A DNA stretch of 64,000 bases. Origin: Siphonodentalium dalli. Taxonomy: Eukaryota; Mollusca; Scaphopoda; Gadilida; Siphonodentaliidae. How positions within the stretch are numbered: the first letter of the stretch is position 1; each line of letters begins with the position of its first letter. Under the pieces are notes generated by a model. The model was not told where the DNA came from. It worked only from the letters and a program-made list of their open reading frames with translations, and ran no database searches. Of this stretch, positions 23,005 through 32,262 are shown in pieces. Both the position numbers and the translations under genes were made by a program. The stretch spans positions 29,576,987 to 29,640,986 of the forward strand of contig CP136063.1 in NCBI GenBank assembly GCA_032622095.1, read 5' to 3'.

Positions 23005-23515
23005 TGGTCAAAATCTCACCCATATCCACATAGTCAACCAGAGGCTCGACGGAAAATACGATCAAACCAAGTCGGCCGTAGCATGGCTGCAGTGCCAATA
23101 CTGAATTATCTACCCCAACCGACGAAGCGTTAATTGAAACTATTAAACGTGCCCATTTACAAGTATGTGTATGGAGACATACGCTTGACTGCGCACCTCC
23201 TGAGCTCAATCCATATTGATACGAATGGTAGAGAGAGGACGGGTTATTGATCCTAACCGTCGTTCCAACTGAGTAGCCACTGGTTCCGGAGAGTATACTA
23301 ACACTCAAGGGATATCGTGCTTCATACGCCCCTTGCATGGCCACAGGTTGTGTGCAGACACGCGCGGTTAATGTGCACGGCATTATATTCGTGTGAGGGG
23401 GCAGTAGGTTATGAACATGCTGAAACATCGACCTTGCGAGGATACTGATGACATACACTAAAACTCTGGGTACATTAATTCTTGAATTTACCAATGTTGA
23501 TTTGCATGTGCCAAT
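23005..23515 (+). pseudogene. 3' fragment of the PIN/XPG-like transposon protein gene (copy C)
   Basis: Aligns with 34450-34900 of copy B. The plus strand gives PTDEALIETIKRAHLQVCVW, then LNPY*YEW*RE and TVVPTE*PL, where B is open in this stretch. B's later Cys-rich segment is frameshifted here. Homology continues in the 3' flank (tgatgacatacact...) until a MITE1 copy inserts at TTAA 23516. The minus-strand ORF 22952-23494 is only the shadow of this gene. Confidence 0.7.
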
Positions 23516-23876
23516 TTAAAGATGGATTATCTCTTTAAATAACACATTTTAAATAGTTGCGTGGGTATACAATATTAGATATGAACTGAAGACCCCTGTC
23601 CGGAAAAGCTTCTATCAATTAATATAGATTTTATTTCGAATATTAAATCGGGACCGTTTATGTGTCTATTTTTAGAACAGACCATTCGGATGATACCATA
23701 CTGCGATATAGAGCACTGGGCTGTTCCTATGGCTACACATCGAAAGTCAAATGTCCCAGATTGATTGGTTGCATTGTTTTGTTCCACAGAAATAAGCGAT
23801 ACTGAGTATTATTAACGTTTATTTGTGACAAAATTGTACAATACAATTTCTGGACTCCGTTAACAGTAATACATCA
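23516..23876 (+). mobile_element. MITE1 copy 8, 5' part
   Basis: TTAA at 23516-23519, then AGATGGATTATCTCTTTAAATAAC. Runs to 'tctggactccgttaacagtaa' and stops near 23876. Confidence 0.85.
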
Positions 23877-24576
23877 GCTTCAAGATATCATGGAAATATT
23901 ATGAAAATATTTTTGTCAGTTTTGAATTCGCGCAGCTAGGTGCGCGAATTTAAAGTGCGCGATTTCAAAACTGAGCGAAAAATAGATCTGCGCGAATTTA
24001 AATACGAGTAAGGTATGCTAACCACGTTACAGTATCACGATCTAACAAGGACCAGCGGGCTGAACCATCTGAACTTGAAAAATGAAAATCAGAATAGTTT
24101 ATTTCATGACAATATAAAATATAAACAGTCAAAATAAGAAAAAGTGAGATTTTCATGTGGAGGCAACATAACCTATCCAGGTCGTCTTCGTATTGCCACC
24201 ATCAATAACAAAGACAATGGCTGATTCTAGGTTTATTTTGATAATGTTTATGTTTATGTCATAATCCTTGTTCATTACTGAAAACTAATGAAAGGACGAA
24301 TAGATTTTAAAATCATGGTGAGAAAACACATGGTATTGGTTAATTAGACAATTCTTTATAAGTCAATTAATCACACTCCGCTACGGTTGGCTAACAATTG
24401 TGTGCACTATTGACAAAATCTAAAAAGAAATAACCAAATTATGCTAGAAAAACAATTGACTTTATCTCGAAAGAAATATACATGTACATGGAGTCTAAAC
24501 ACTGGAGTATATGCTTTGGCGATACTCAAGAACATTAGAATTGCTAAATTTCCAGGACATATTATGAACGCCGTCG
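23877..24576. other. No recognisable gene; small GC-rich inverted motif
   Basis: Contains 'gcgcgaattta' several times in both orientations (23930-24000). The 141-aa ORF starting at 24441 reads into MITE2 and is not considered real. Confidence 0.45.
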
Positions 24577-25064
24577 TTAAAGGTACTCAATCCGATAAAA
24601 CTCCTCTCAATTACTATTTAAATGGCTTCGGGGGTCAAAAATATTTGATTCGAGTCGAGGAAGTCACCCATCAAAGCTCAGATTTGTTAGATATCGATTT
24701 TAGAAATCTATTATTTTTCATTATCGGGAATACTTTCTGGCCCAGAACTCAGTCAAAATTGCGTTATTATTACCACTTGATTTTAGAGTTATCCATCCTT
24801 GTCTGTTTGAATAGATTTTGGTGTACACATCCCGAGCAGATTACGGCAGTTGAAGGCAATTATTAGTACTCATCTCGAGTAAATAACAAATTTCAAAAAT
24901 CAATTTCTAATAACTCTGAGCTTTGTTTGATGGGTTCCTCGACTCGAATCAAATATTTTTTACCCCCAAAGCCAAAGAAATAGTAATATAGGACCCTCTG
25001 ATCGGATTGTTGTTGTTGTATTCTGTTGAGATGGGGACCCTCTGTTCGGATTGAGTACCTTTAA
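24577..25064. mobile_element. MITE2, full copy (488 bp), TTAA-flanked
   Basis: Begins TTAAAGGTACTCAATCCG and ends with the inverse CGGATTGAGTACCTTTAA. Long diverged inverted arms include 'gattcgagtcgagga' and 'catcaaagctcag'. It has no coding capacity. A truncated copy is at 47574-47926, and fragments are at 46424-46512 and 55608-55682. Confidence 0.85.
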
Positions 25065-25329
25065 AAGTAATGTCTTCCGGTGATCTGATTTCCAGTGTAT
25101 GTATTTTCTTTCGCCTGCAATTTTTTGTACATGAAACATTTACAGAGTTCACATCCACTCTACATGGACATTACTGTGTTCTCACATAACAGGCAACGTG
25201 TGGAAATGTTTTACGTCAACAAACGAACACAATCATTTAAAACTGCACATAGGCCTATGTTGAGAACACATTGATGTTGCCATATTCTGTACGGATTGCG
25301 TTTTCTTTCATTAGATTACTTGAGTCAGC

Positions 25330-26356
25330 GAACGACTTCGGACATGTTTCGCATTGATATGGTTGATTCTCTTTCGCACAGTGATATGTGTGAATATAGC
25401 GAATAATGTTCCTGCATATGTCAAACTCATACGAGTGATCAACGCTATGGGTTTTCTTATTTTGAATCAGATTACTTCATTGAGAAAATTATTTCAGACA
25501 TACATACATATCGCACTGTGTCTCCACTCTCATGTGTGAATAAACTTGCGTTTCGTCTGGGTACACAAAAAGAGCGAAATAGTTCTAACATAAGGCACTG
25601 ATAACCGGTGTCAGATCAGATCACTCACACGCGCAAATATTTCCTCACAGTCACACATATATCCTCAGTCACACATATATCCTCACAGTCACACATATAT
25701 CCTCACAGTCACACATATATCCTCACAGTCACACATATATCCTCACAGTCACACATATATCCTCAGTCACAAATATATCCTCACAGTCACACATATATCC
25801 TCATAGTCACACATATATCCTCACAGTCACACATATATCATCACAGTCACACATATATCCTCACAGTCACACATATATCCTCACAGTCACACATATATCC
25901 TCACAGTCACACATATATGGTCCTCACAGTCACACATATATCCTCACAGTCACACATATATGGTCGATCAATCGTGTGGATTATCCTACCGGTAGGCCTA
26001 TGTACAGTAAGCTTTCCGTAGTGTGTGAATACCTTCCGGGGCCTATCTCACTCATGTGGAGTTATCTTGCGTCTCGACATGGCACCTGAATGAGTGTGAG
26101 CTAATGTTTGTGTAGATTTTTCTATGGTCGAATCAAATTACTTGACTGAGTAAATGATTTATCACATATATCGCACTGATACGGACGATCACCAGTGTGG
26201 ATTAGCTTATGGCTAGATAGATCTCTCTTGAGAAAATAATATTTTACCACATATGTATCACACCCATGTGGACTCGCGTGAGTCGACACATGCAAGGAGT
26301 TTCCTATGTTTCATCAGAGTACTTGACTAAGAAAACGACATTTGACATATATCGCA
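25330..26356 (-). pseudogene. Decayed 3' part of a C2H2 zinc-finger array
   Basis: Continues the array of 26357-27040. Just after its stop, the next finger has TAG in place of CAG in YQCDIC and another TAG in place of Gln in the helix region. One intact finger ([16 protein letters not shown]) survives at about 26130-26220. A further finger near 25960 is split by a 20-bp minisatellite, and finger remnants persist to about 25330. Confidence 0.75.
25645..25960. repeat. 20-bp minisatellite inside a zinc-finger codon block
   Basis: About 16 copies of cacatatatcctcacagtca with two shortened units and two 'tggt' variants. On the minus strand the left flank reads RPYMCD and the right flank reads CEEIFARVSDL, the two halves of one C2H2 finger. 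The unit itself contains the TGTGACTGTGAGGATATA permutation of the finger's CDICE codons. The array therefore grew within the CxxC of one finger. Confidence 0.85.
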
Positions 26357-27040
26357 CTATAACGGACGACTACAGGTGTGCATTCTCTCATGTCCAGTCA
26401 TATTTCCCGATTGAGAATATGTTTCCCCACATATGCCACACTCAAACGGACGGTCGCCAGTGTGGATTCTTTTATGTGCAATCATACATGTATTTCCAGA
26501 GATTACCTTTCCGCAAACATCACACTCGTGTGAGCGGCTATCACCTGTATGGATTTTCCTGTGTATCAACAGAGTACTTGACCGAGTGAACGATTTCTCA
26601 CATATATCGCACTGATACGGACGGTCTCCTGTGTGGATTCTCTTGTGTCTCGTCAGAGTACCTGACTCAGTGAACGATTTCTCACACATATCACACTGAT
26701 ACGGACGATCACCGGAGTGAACTCGCTTATGTGCAGTCAGATTTCCATTTTTAGCGAATACTTTTCCGCATATATCACATTCGTGTGAACCATCGCATGT
26801 ATTGCTTATCATACTGATACTGATACGGACGGGCGCACGGTCTCCTGTGTGGATTCTCTTGTGTCTCGACAGATTATTTGACTGAGTGAACGATTTATCA
26901 CACATATCACACTGATATGGACGATCGCCTGTGTGGATTCTTTTATGTGCAGTCAGATTCCCAGATTGTATGAATTCTTTCCCACATATATCACACTCGT
27001 ATGGTCGATCACCTGTGTGGATTTTCCTGTGTAACGTCAT
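26357..27040 (-). CDS. C2H2 zinc-finger ORF, 7 fingers (TGDRP family)
   Basis: A 227-aa open frame on the minus strand. Full fingers begin CDICGKEF, CDMCDKSF, CDICGKVF, CDMCEKSF, CDICEKSF, CDVCGKVI and CGICGETY. A 20-residue non-finger insert (RAPVRISISMISNTC region) separates fingers 2 and 3. The Met is only the first ATG inside a finger: the frame runs upstream through one more finger (YECDFCGKSFARSD) to an in-frame TGA where relatives have the Asp of the TGD linker. Downstream the next finger contains two TAG codons. It is most likely the open core of a dying array, with no recognisable effector domain. Confidence 0.6.
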   Translation of the reverse strand: MTLHRKIHTGDRPYECDICGKEFIQSGNLTAHKRIHTGDRPYQCDMCDKSFTQSNNLSRHKRIHTGDRAPVRISISMISNTCDGSHECDICGKVFAKNGNLTAHKRVHSGDRPYQCDMCEKSFTESGTLTRHKRIHTGDRPYQCDICEKSFTRSSTLLIHRKIHTGDSRSHECDVCGKVISGNTCMIAHKRIHTGDRPFECGICGETYSQSGNMTGHERMHTCSRPL

Positions 27041-27160
27041 GATATCTGATCGAGCGAAAGATTTCCCACAAAAGTCGCACTCATAAGGACGTCAACCACT
27101 GTTGATTTTTTGTTTTTGTGTGTGCAGCTATATCTCCCAATCGAGAATGCGTTTTCCCAC
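27041..27160 (-). pseudogene. 5' fingers of the array, inactivated by a TGA in the linker
   Basis: One complete finger lies between 27041 and about 27085. Before it the linker GGT-GAT-CGT has become GGT-TGA-CGT, a two-base exchange that makes a stop. Further upstream a CGK-type finger is out of register. Confidence 0.6.
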
Positions 27161-27374
27161 ATGTTGATACAGAAGTGGGTGTACACATGTATGCCTATTC
27201 ACTCCGTTATTGACAGTGTTCACAGCGGGTGGTGCATTCTAAGAAATTAATAATAAATTGACATCGCTTTATGGTCGGTAAAGCCTACTTTGTTCCACAG
27301 CTGATTACCATGTCAAAAATCTCGGTCACACCCACTGTCACAGCCACCAAGATCGTTGTCGACAGCAAACACAG

Positions 27375-27463
27375 ATGTTCTTTGTTCCTCAGAAGTAACA
27401 TAATTACACGCGTTTAAAAATCGGGTTTCATATAATGTAGATTTATATTGGGCGATAGAAGAT
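27375..27463 (-). promoter_or_regulatory. 5' flank shared with the 12390-13925 ZNF array
   Basis: Aligns with 13985-14115 (ttgttcct, gaagtaacat, tttcatat, tatattgggcga). Homology resumes after the R1 insertion, at 28150-28200 (cccaat-cca, ggcctag). Confidence 0.4.
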
Positions 27464-28132
27464 ATAGTTTGGGACTTCGGTCTGTTTGTTTGTCTGTTAG
27501 CTATGGACGAAATTTGATACTTATGGTTCCTTTTGTTCAGGGAGTGTTTTGGACGCGCCAAATCGTGCCGACCTGACATTGACCTTCAAAAATGTCAATT
27601 CAAGGTCAAATCGGGTAAAATAAGACGGATTTCGACGAAATTTGACACCTAGAGATACTTTTGTTCGGGGAGTCTTTTGGACGGGTCAAGTCGTGACCCT
27701 GACCTGACCTTGACCTTCAAAAAAGTCAATTCAAGGTATAATCGGATAATCGGATAATCCGTTCGATTCAAGGTGAAATCGGGTAAAACGGACGGATTTC
27801 GACCAAAGTTGATACCTAGGGTTACTTTTGCTCGGATAGTGTTTTCGACGGGTCAAATTGTAACCCTTCAATTCAAGGTCATATTGCGAATTTTGACGGG
27901 ATTTCGACGAAATTTGGTATCTAGGGTTACTTCAAGGTCAAATCGGGTAAAACCGGACGGATTTCGACGGGTACTTTTGTTGGGTACTTTCGTCCGGGGG
28001 AGTGTTTTGGACGGGTCAAATCGTGACCGTGACCTTCAAAATGGTCAATTCAAGGTCAAATCGCGCAATACGCCGAAAAGCATAGGGGAAACAGCCAGAA
28101 CGAAGTCGGGTCCACCAGCTAGTGTATATACA
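27464..28132 (-). repeat. Interspersed repeat R1, copy 3, inserted in a ZNF 5' flank
   Basis: Inverted relative to the copies at 19507 and 20004. In plus orientation it starts near 'cggtctgtttgtttgtctgttagct' and ends 'gggtccaccagctagt'. Four ~130-bp modules share 'aaggtcaaatcgggtaaaa', 'ggatttcgac-aaattt' and 'gttttggacgggtcaaatcgtgacc'. The 18-mer tatattgggcgatagaag lies on both sides (about 27446-27463 and 28132-28150). Confidence 0.7.
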
Positions 28133-28159
28133 TATTGGGCGATAGAAGCCCAATATCCA

Positions 28160-28708
28160 AATGCAGTATTATTATAGTTATTATAGTTGGTTTAGGCCTA
28201 GTATGAATATTTGTATAGCTAATTATTTATCTTAATTCATAGCTTGAATCTCATTATTGCTCAGTGTTTTTAAATATGAGATTACGAATTGATGTAATCG
28301 TGGTTTAGGGGGAAATAGTCACTTTTCCAGTCATAATCTGGTTACAGTAGGCCTCAATGTTAACAAATCCCGCTGGCCTGTATTCGCAGGAAAAATTTGA
28401 CCCTGCACGAATATCTAAAATTAAAGAACGTCCTTTTAAACACACGGAGATGGGCCCAAAAGTACTTGTAAACGAGTGGTGGATCACTCTGCCCTTAAAA
28501 TTTAGAAAAAAACGTTTACCATGTGGTTATATTTGATGTTTTTAGGCGGGGAAACACTTTTATGCATTTGTTCGTGCACTTTTATAATCCATGTATCATT
28601 GACCATTCAGCTGCCTTAATTTTTTTATGCTGATCCTAGCTTGGTGGTGCCAGGGGAAATCACTCTACTAATTTGTATTTGGTGTATTGTAACCATCTGG
28701 AAAATATT
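28160..28708. other. No recognisable gene
   Basis: Unique-looking, nothing identified. Confidence 0.5.
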
Positions 28709-28836
28709 TTAAAGATGGGTTATTACTTTAATACCCATTTGAAATATATGCGTGGGTATAAAATAATAAATATGAATTGAAGAGCCGAGTCCGGAATTGT
28801 TTTATATCAATTGGTATTCATTTTATTTCGATTTTT
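28709..28836 (+). mobile_element. MITE1 copy 9, diverged 5' end
   Basis: TTAA 28709-28712, then AGATGGGTTATTACTTTAA, 'gcgtgggtataaaataata' and 'attttatttcgat'. Truncated. Confidence 0.75.
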
Positions 28837-29118
28837 TTCTGATTTTTTTTCTTGCATTTTCGTGATCAACTGGTGTCAGTCTAACTGGGTAAACATCACT
28901 GATACGGCCTGCAGGCTTCAATTCAGTAAATTTGACCGAAACGTTAACACTGTCGCATAGGTGAACCCATTTAGTTCTCCATACTAGTATGTTCCTGTTA
29001 ATCCGGATGGTTGGTATGGTGCTAATCACCCATTTTGTAGTTACTAGGTCTTGACCATATATGGCAAGAAACGTGAGCAAAAAGTTAAGGGGGTATGTTT
29101 TTGTCCCATGTAGAAAGC

Positions 29119-29895
29119 CTTGATACAGAGCGGGACAAGCGTTACAGAAGCTGACAAAATATGTTTTTATTTTTCATCGTTATCTGCGTCTCAGTAGTAA
29201 CCCTTGATACAGAGCGATACAAGCGTTACAGCAGTTAAAAAATCGTTTTTATTTCCATACCAGTGATTATCTGCGTCTCAGTAGTAACCCTTGATACAGA
29301 GTGATACAAGCGTTACAGAAGTTAAAGAATCGTTTTTATTTCTAGTGAGTATCTGCGTCCCAGTAGTAACCCTTGATACAGAGCGATACAAGCGTTACAG
29401 CAGTTAAAGATTCAATTTTATTTCTCATCGTTATCTGTGTCCCAGTAGTAACCCTTGATACAGAGCGATACAACCGTTACAGAAGTTTAAGAAATCGTTT
29501 TTATTTCTAGCGATTATCTGCGTCTCAGTAGTAACCCTTGATACAGAGCGATACAAGCGTTACAGAAGTTAAAGAATCGTTTTTATTTCTAGCGATTATC
29601 TGCGTCTCAGTAGTAACCCTTGATACATAGTGATACAAGCGTTACAGCAGTTAAAGATTCGTTTTTATTTCTCATCGTTATCTGCGTCCCAGTAGTAACC
29701 CTTGATACAGAGCGATACAACCGTTACAGAAGTTTAAGAAATCGTTTTTATTTCTAGCGATTATCTGCGTCCCAGTAGTAACCCTTGATACAGAGCGATA
29801 CAAGCGTTACAGCAGTTAAAGATTCGTTTTTATTTCCAGTGATTATCTGTCTCAGTAGTAACCCTTGATACATAGTGATACAAGCGTTACAGAAG
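29119..29895. repeat. ~82-bp tandem array, about 9.5 units
   Basis: cttgatacagagcgatacaa recurs at 29119, 29203, 29290, 29372, 29454, 29537, 29619, 29701, 29784 and 29864. Each unit ends 'gttaaagattcgtttttatt...tctgcgtc-cagtagtaaccc'. Spacing is 80-87 bp. The whole unit is conserved, with no variable spacers. Confidence 0.95.
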
Positions 29896-30427
29896 TTAAA
29901 GATGGATTATCTCTTTAAATAACAAATTTTAAATAGTTGCGTGGGTATAAAATAATAGATATGAACTGATGACCTATGTCCGGAAAGCTTCGATCAATTA
30001 ATATTGATTTTATTTCGAATATTAAATCGGGCCCGTTTATATTACTATTTTTAGAACCGACCATTTGGATGAGACCGTATTGCGATATAGAGCACTGGGC
30101 TGTTCCTACGGCTACGCAACGAATGTCAAATGTCACATATTGGTTGTTTGTATTGTTTTGTTCCACAGATATAAGCGATAATGAGTATAATTAACGTTTA
30201 TTTGTGACAAAATTGTACAATATAATTTCTGGTCTCAGAGCTGTTAACAGTAACCACTATTGTTCGTTAGCTGAACAAACACACCTTTTTAGACCAGAAA
30301 ATATTCGAAATAAAATTCATATTAATCGATAGAAGCATTTCCGGACAGGAGTCTTCGATTCAAATCTAATATTTTATACCCCGGTAACTATATAATTCAT
30401 GTTTACAAAGAGATAATCCACCTTTAA
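29896..30427 (+). mobile_element. MITE1 copy 10, full length (532 bp)
   Basis: TTAA 29896-29899 and 30424-30427. The left TTAA is the one in the 'gttaaaga' of the 82-bp array unit, so it inserted at the array. Long diverged inverted arms are present. Confidence 0.9.
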
Positions 30428-30522
30428 CAATGGGATCTATTTTATACCGAATACGAACACTTTACGAAGGTACTTGGTACGCGTGGAAATGACGATAAAT
30501 AAAAAACCTTTAGGTGATGGGC

Positions 30523-30760
30523 GATTAACGAAAATTAGTTTTCGACGTCACCGATGAAGAGTTAATGTGTATATAGAATGATAGATTAATACATGCACAA
30601 CATAATAAAGTTTATACTCACCAAATATACATGTATATGCAGGAAATGTGATGATTGTAAAAAATATTAATGAAAATAACAATAGCAATAAAAATTCAAA
30701 TTTACGATGTGTTCAGTTTGGTTTCTGTTTCAGTTCATTTTGTATCTGTCAATATCGTCT
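30523..30760. repeat. Duplicated 240-bp segment (also 50170-50416)
   Basis: cgacg(t/c)caccgatgaagagtta ... aatatcgtctgttg is shared between 30523-30760 and 50170-50416 with about 95% identity by eye. Here it precedes a ZNF 5' flank, there it does not. Confidence 0.8.
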
Positions 30761-30764
30761 GTTG

Positions 30765-31352
30765 GTTTCAAGCCGAGAGATCCGGTTCATTTTCCGGCAC
30801 GAAATTATCGCCGTCTCTGGTTCCGGTTACTTAGATTGTATTGAGCACAAACCCAATTTTACAAACATCTTGTCTGTAGTTGGTGAAATTTCCATCAGTT
30901 GAACGACATATATTCTTTATTGGCCCTTTTTGGGGAGAGAAATGTTAACCACATATTTAGACGCACGTTTATTGCGCACAAAACGATACTTCCTTTGTTC
31001 GATTGATACGAGATCCTTCCTTATCTTCTTCTTCTTTTTAACTATCCGCCCATTTAGGGTGAAGCATTCAGGTATGTACATATGTACAGTATCTAGATTG
31101 ATAAACAACAATTGGATACATGTCACGGAGATGTGCAGGTCTGACTATCAGTCTGTGCAAAATTTCACGTGTGAACAGTTCACGAATATCTTTAGTCAAG
31201 AGACGGAGATCGGTATCTTGAACGGTGTCATTGCCATGCACGGACGAGGAGAAATCGTTGAACATCGATGGACCAAGAATGAACTGCAGCTTATCTATAA
31301 ATATTGCCACTACAAGAGATAAATATATAGGACTATCTGACTATTCCACACA
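30765..31352 (+). promoter_or_regulatory. Conserved 5' flank of TGDKP-type ZNF gene, copy I
   Basis: Shares gagatccggttcattttccgg, cagttgaacgacatatattc, gattgatacgagatcctt and gagacggagatcggtatctt with 35353-36098 and 53690-54381. A TATA-like TCTATAAATA at 31294-31303 lies 59 bp before the ATG. The 130-aa ORF at 30930-31322 is not kept open in the other copies and is probably not coding. Confidence 0.5.
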
Positions 31353-32211
31353 ATGGGAGATGCTACGGCCAAAGAAAAAAGATAGTATGTTTCCGATAAC
31401 GGAGTGAAAAAATTAGGGTAGGTAGGCAGGGAAATTTTTTTATTTTATTTTATTTTGATACTTTTTCATCCAGCTGCAGAAATATTGAATTACCTCGACC
31501 GAAAATGACATAAAATGCCAACTTGTGTTGTGGGGAAAGTATTACTTGATAAACACAGCACTAGGAAATATACATTAAGATTGATGAAACATCAAACTTA
31601 CTTCATGCTTAAGTATGTTATTTATTATTGGGGGGGGGGGGGGGGGGGATTTCCCAAGAAAATAATAAATGGGCATGCATGTTTATTTGGAACTCATGAA
31701 TATGTTCCATAAGTCCCAAACAAGGCATACAGGTAAAGCAGGCATGAGATCCACTCTCTTGAAATTAAAATTGCAAGATTCATGCCTATCAATCCACAAC
31801 CCATCACACACATGTGGCTTTTGAGACAACTGTCACTTCATGTCACTTATCACAGGCTTATGTTAGAAACCATGTGTTTTGCACATTAATGATTATCAAT
31901 ATTTATGTGCATTAGCGGTAAAAACAGTAATTTTGTTTTTTAGAAATTTTTTACTTTTTCTCAAAATATCAATAAAAAGATTAGGGTCGGCGGGTTATTT
32001 TTAGGGTCGGTCGATGTACGGAAACAAAGTATCTTTTTTCTTTGGCCTAACCTGAATAACCATGAGACCACCAACACAGGGAATAAACAACATGATTGTG
32101 ACGTATGTGGGAAACTGTTCCCCATTTCAGGCAGCTTGGTGAGACATAAGAGAATCCACACGGGGATAAACCTTACCATTGTGAAATATGCGGAAAATCA
32201 TTTAATTGTAA
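31353..32211 (+). pseudogene. Truncated C2H2 ZNF gene (TGDKP family, copy I), split by a MITE
   Basis: The start ATG-GGA-GAT-GCT is identical to copies at 45470 and 54382. After 13 bases it is broken by a 682-bp inverted-repeat element (31366-32047), then resumes with NLNNHETTNTGNK and the first finger CDVCGKLFPISGSL. One base is lost in the linker (HTG then frame change), the second finger is out of frame, and homology stops at about 32207 inside that finger. Triple disruption: pseudogene. Confidence 0.85.
31366..32047. mobile_element. MITE3 (682 bp), GGCCAAAGAAAAAAGATA termini, TA target
   Basis: The ends CGGCCAAAGAAAAAAGATA and TATCTTTTTTCTTTGGCC are inverted repeats. The uninterrupted paralogues read gatgcTAacctg, while here TA lies on both sides (31364-31365 and 32048-32049). 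That is a clean TA duplication, as made by Tc1/mariner-type elements. The interior is non-coding with a run of about 20 G at 31631-31650. Confidence 0.85.
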
Positions 32212-32262
32212 CGGAGTTACCTTTTATGTTCGCTGAGTGATCCAAATTTAAGTGCGGCTTTT

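Noticed and set aside
22952-23494. 180-aa minus-strand ORF
   Set aside because: It is the antisense shadow of the degenerate PIN/XPG-like gene fragment, which aligns on the plus strand with copy B.
24441-24866. 141-aa ORF as a gene
   Set aside because: Its second half lies in the left arm of MITE2, and the same DNA occurs non-coding elsewhere.
19507-28132. Helitron identity for the R1 repeats, based on CTAGT ends
   Set aside because: No hairpin precedes CTAGT, and one copy has an 18-bp flanking duplication, which Helitrons do not make.
29119-29895. CRISPR-like array
   Set aside because: The full 82-bp unit is conserved with no repeat/spacer alternation, and the genome is animal.
30930-31322. 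130-aa ORF as a ZNF 5' exon
   Set aside because: The frame is not preserved in the homologous flanks at 35353-36098 and 53690-54381. A non-coding flank is more likely.
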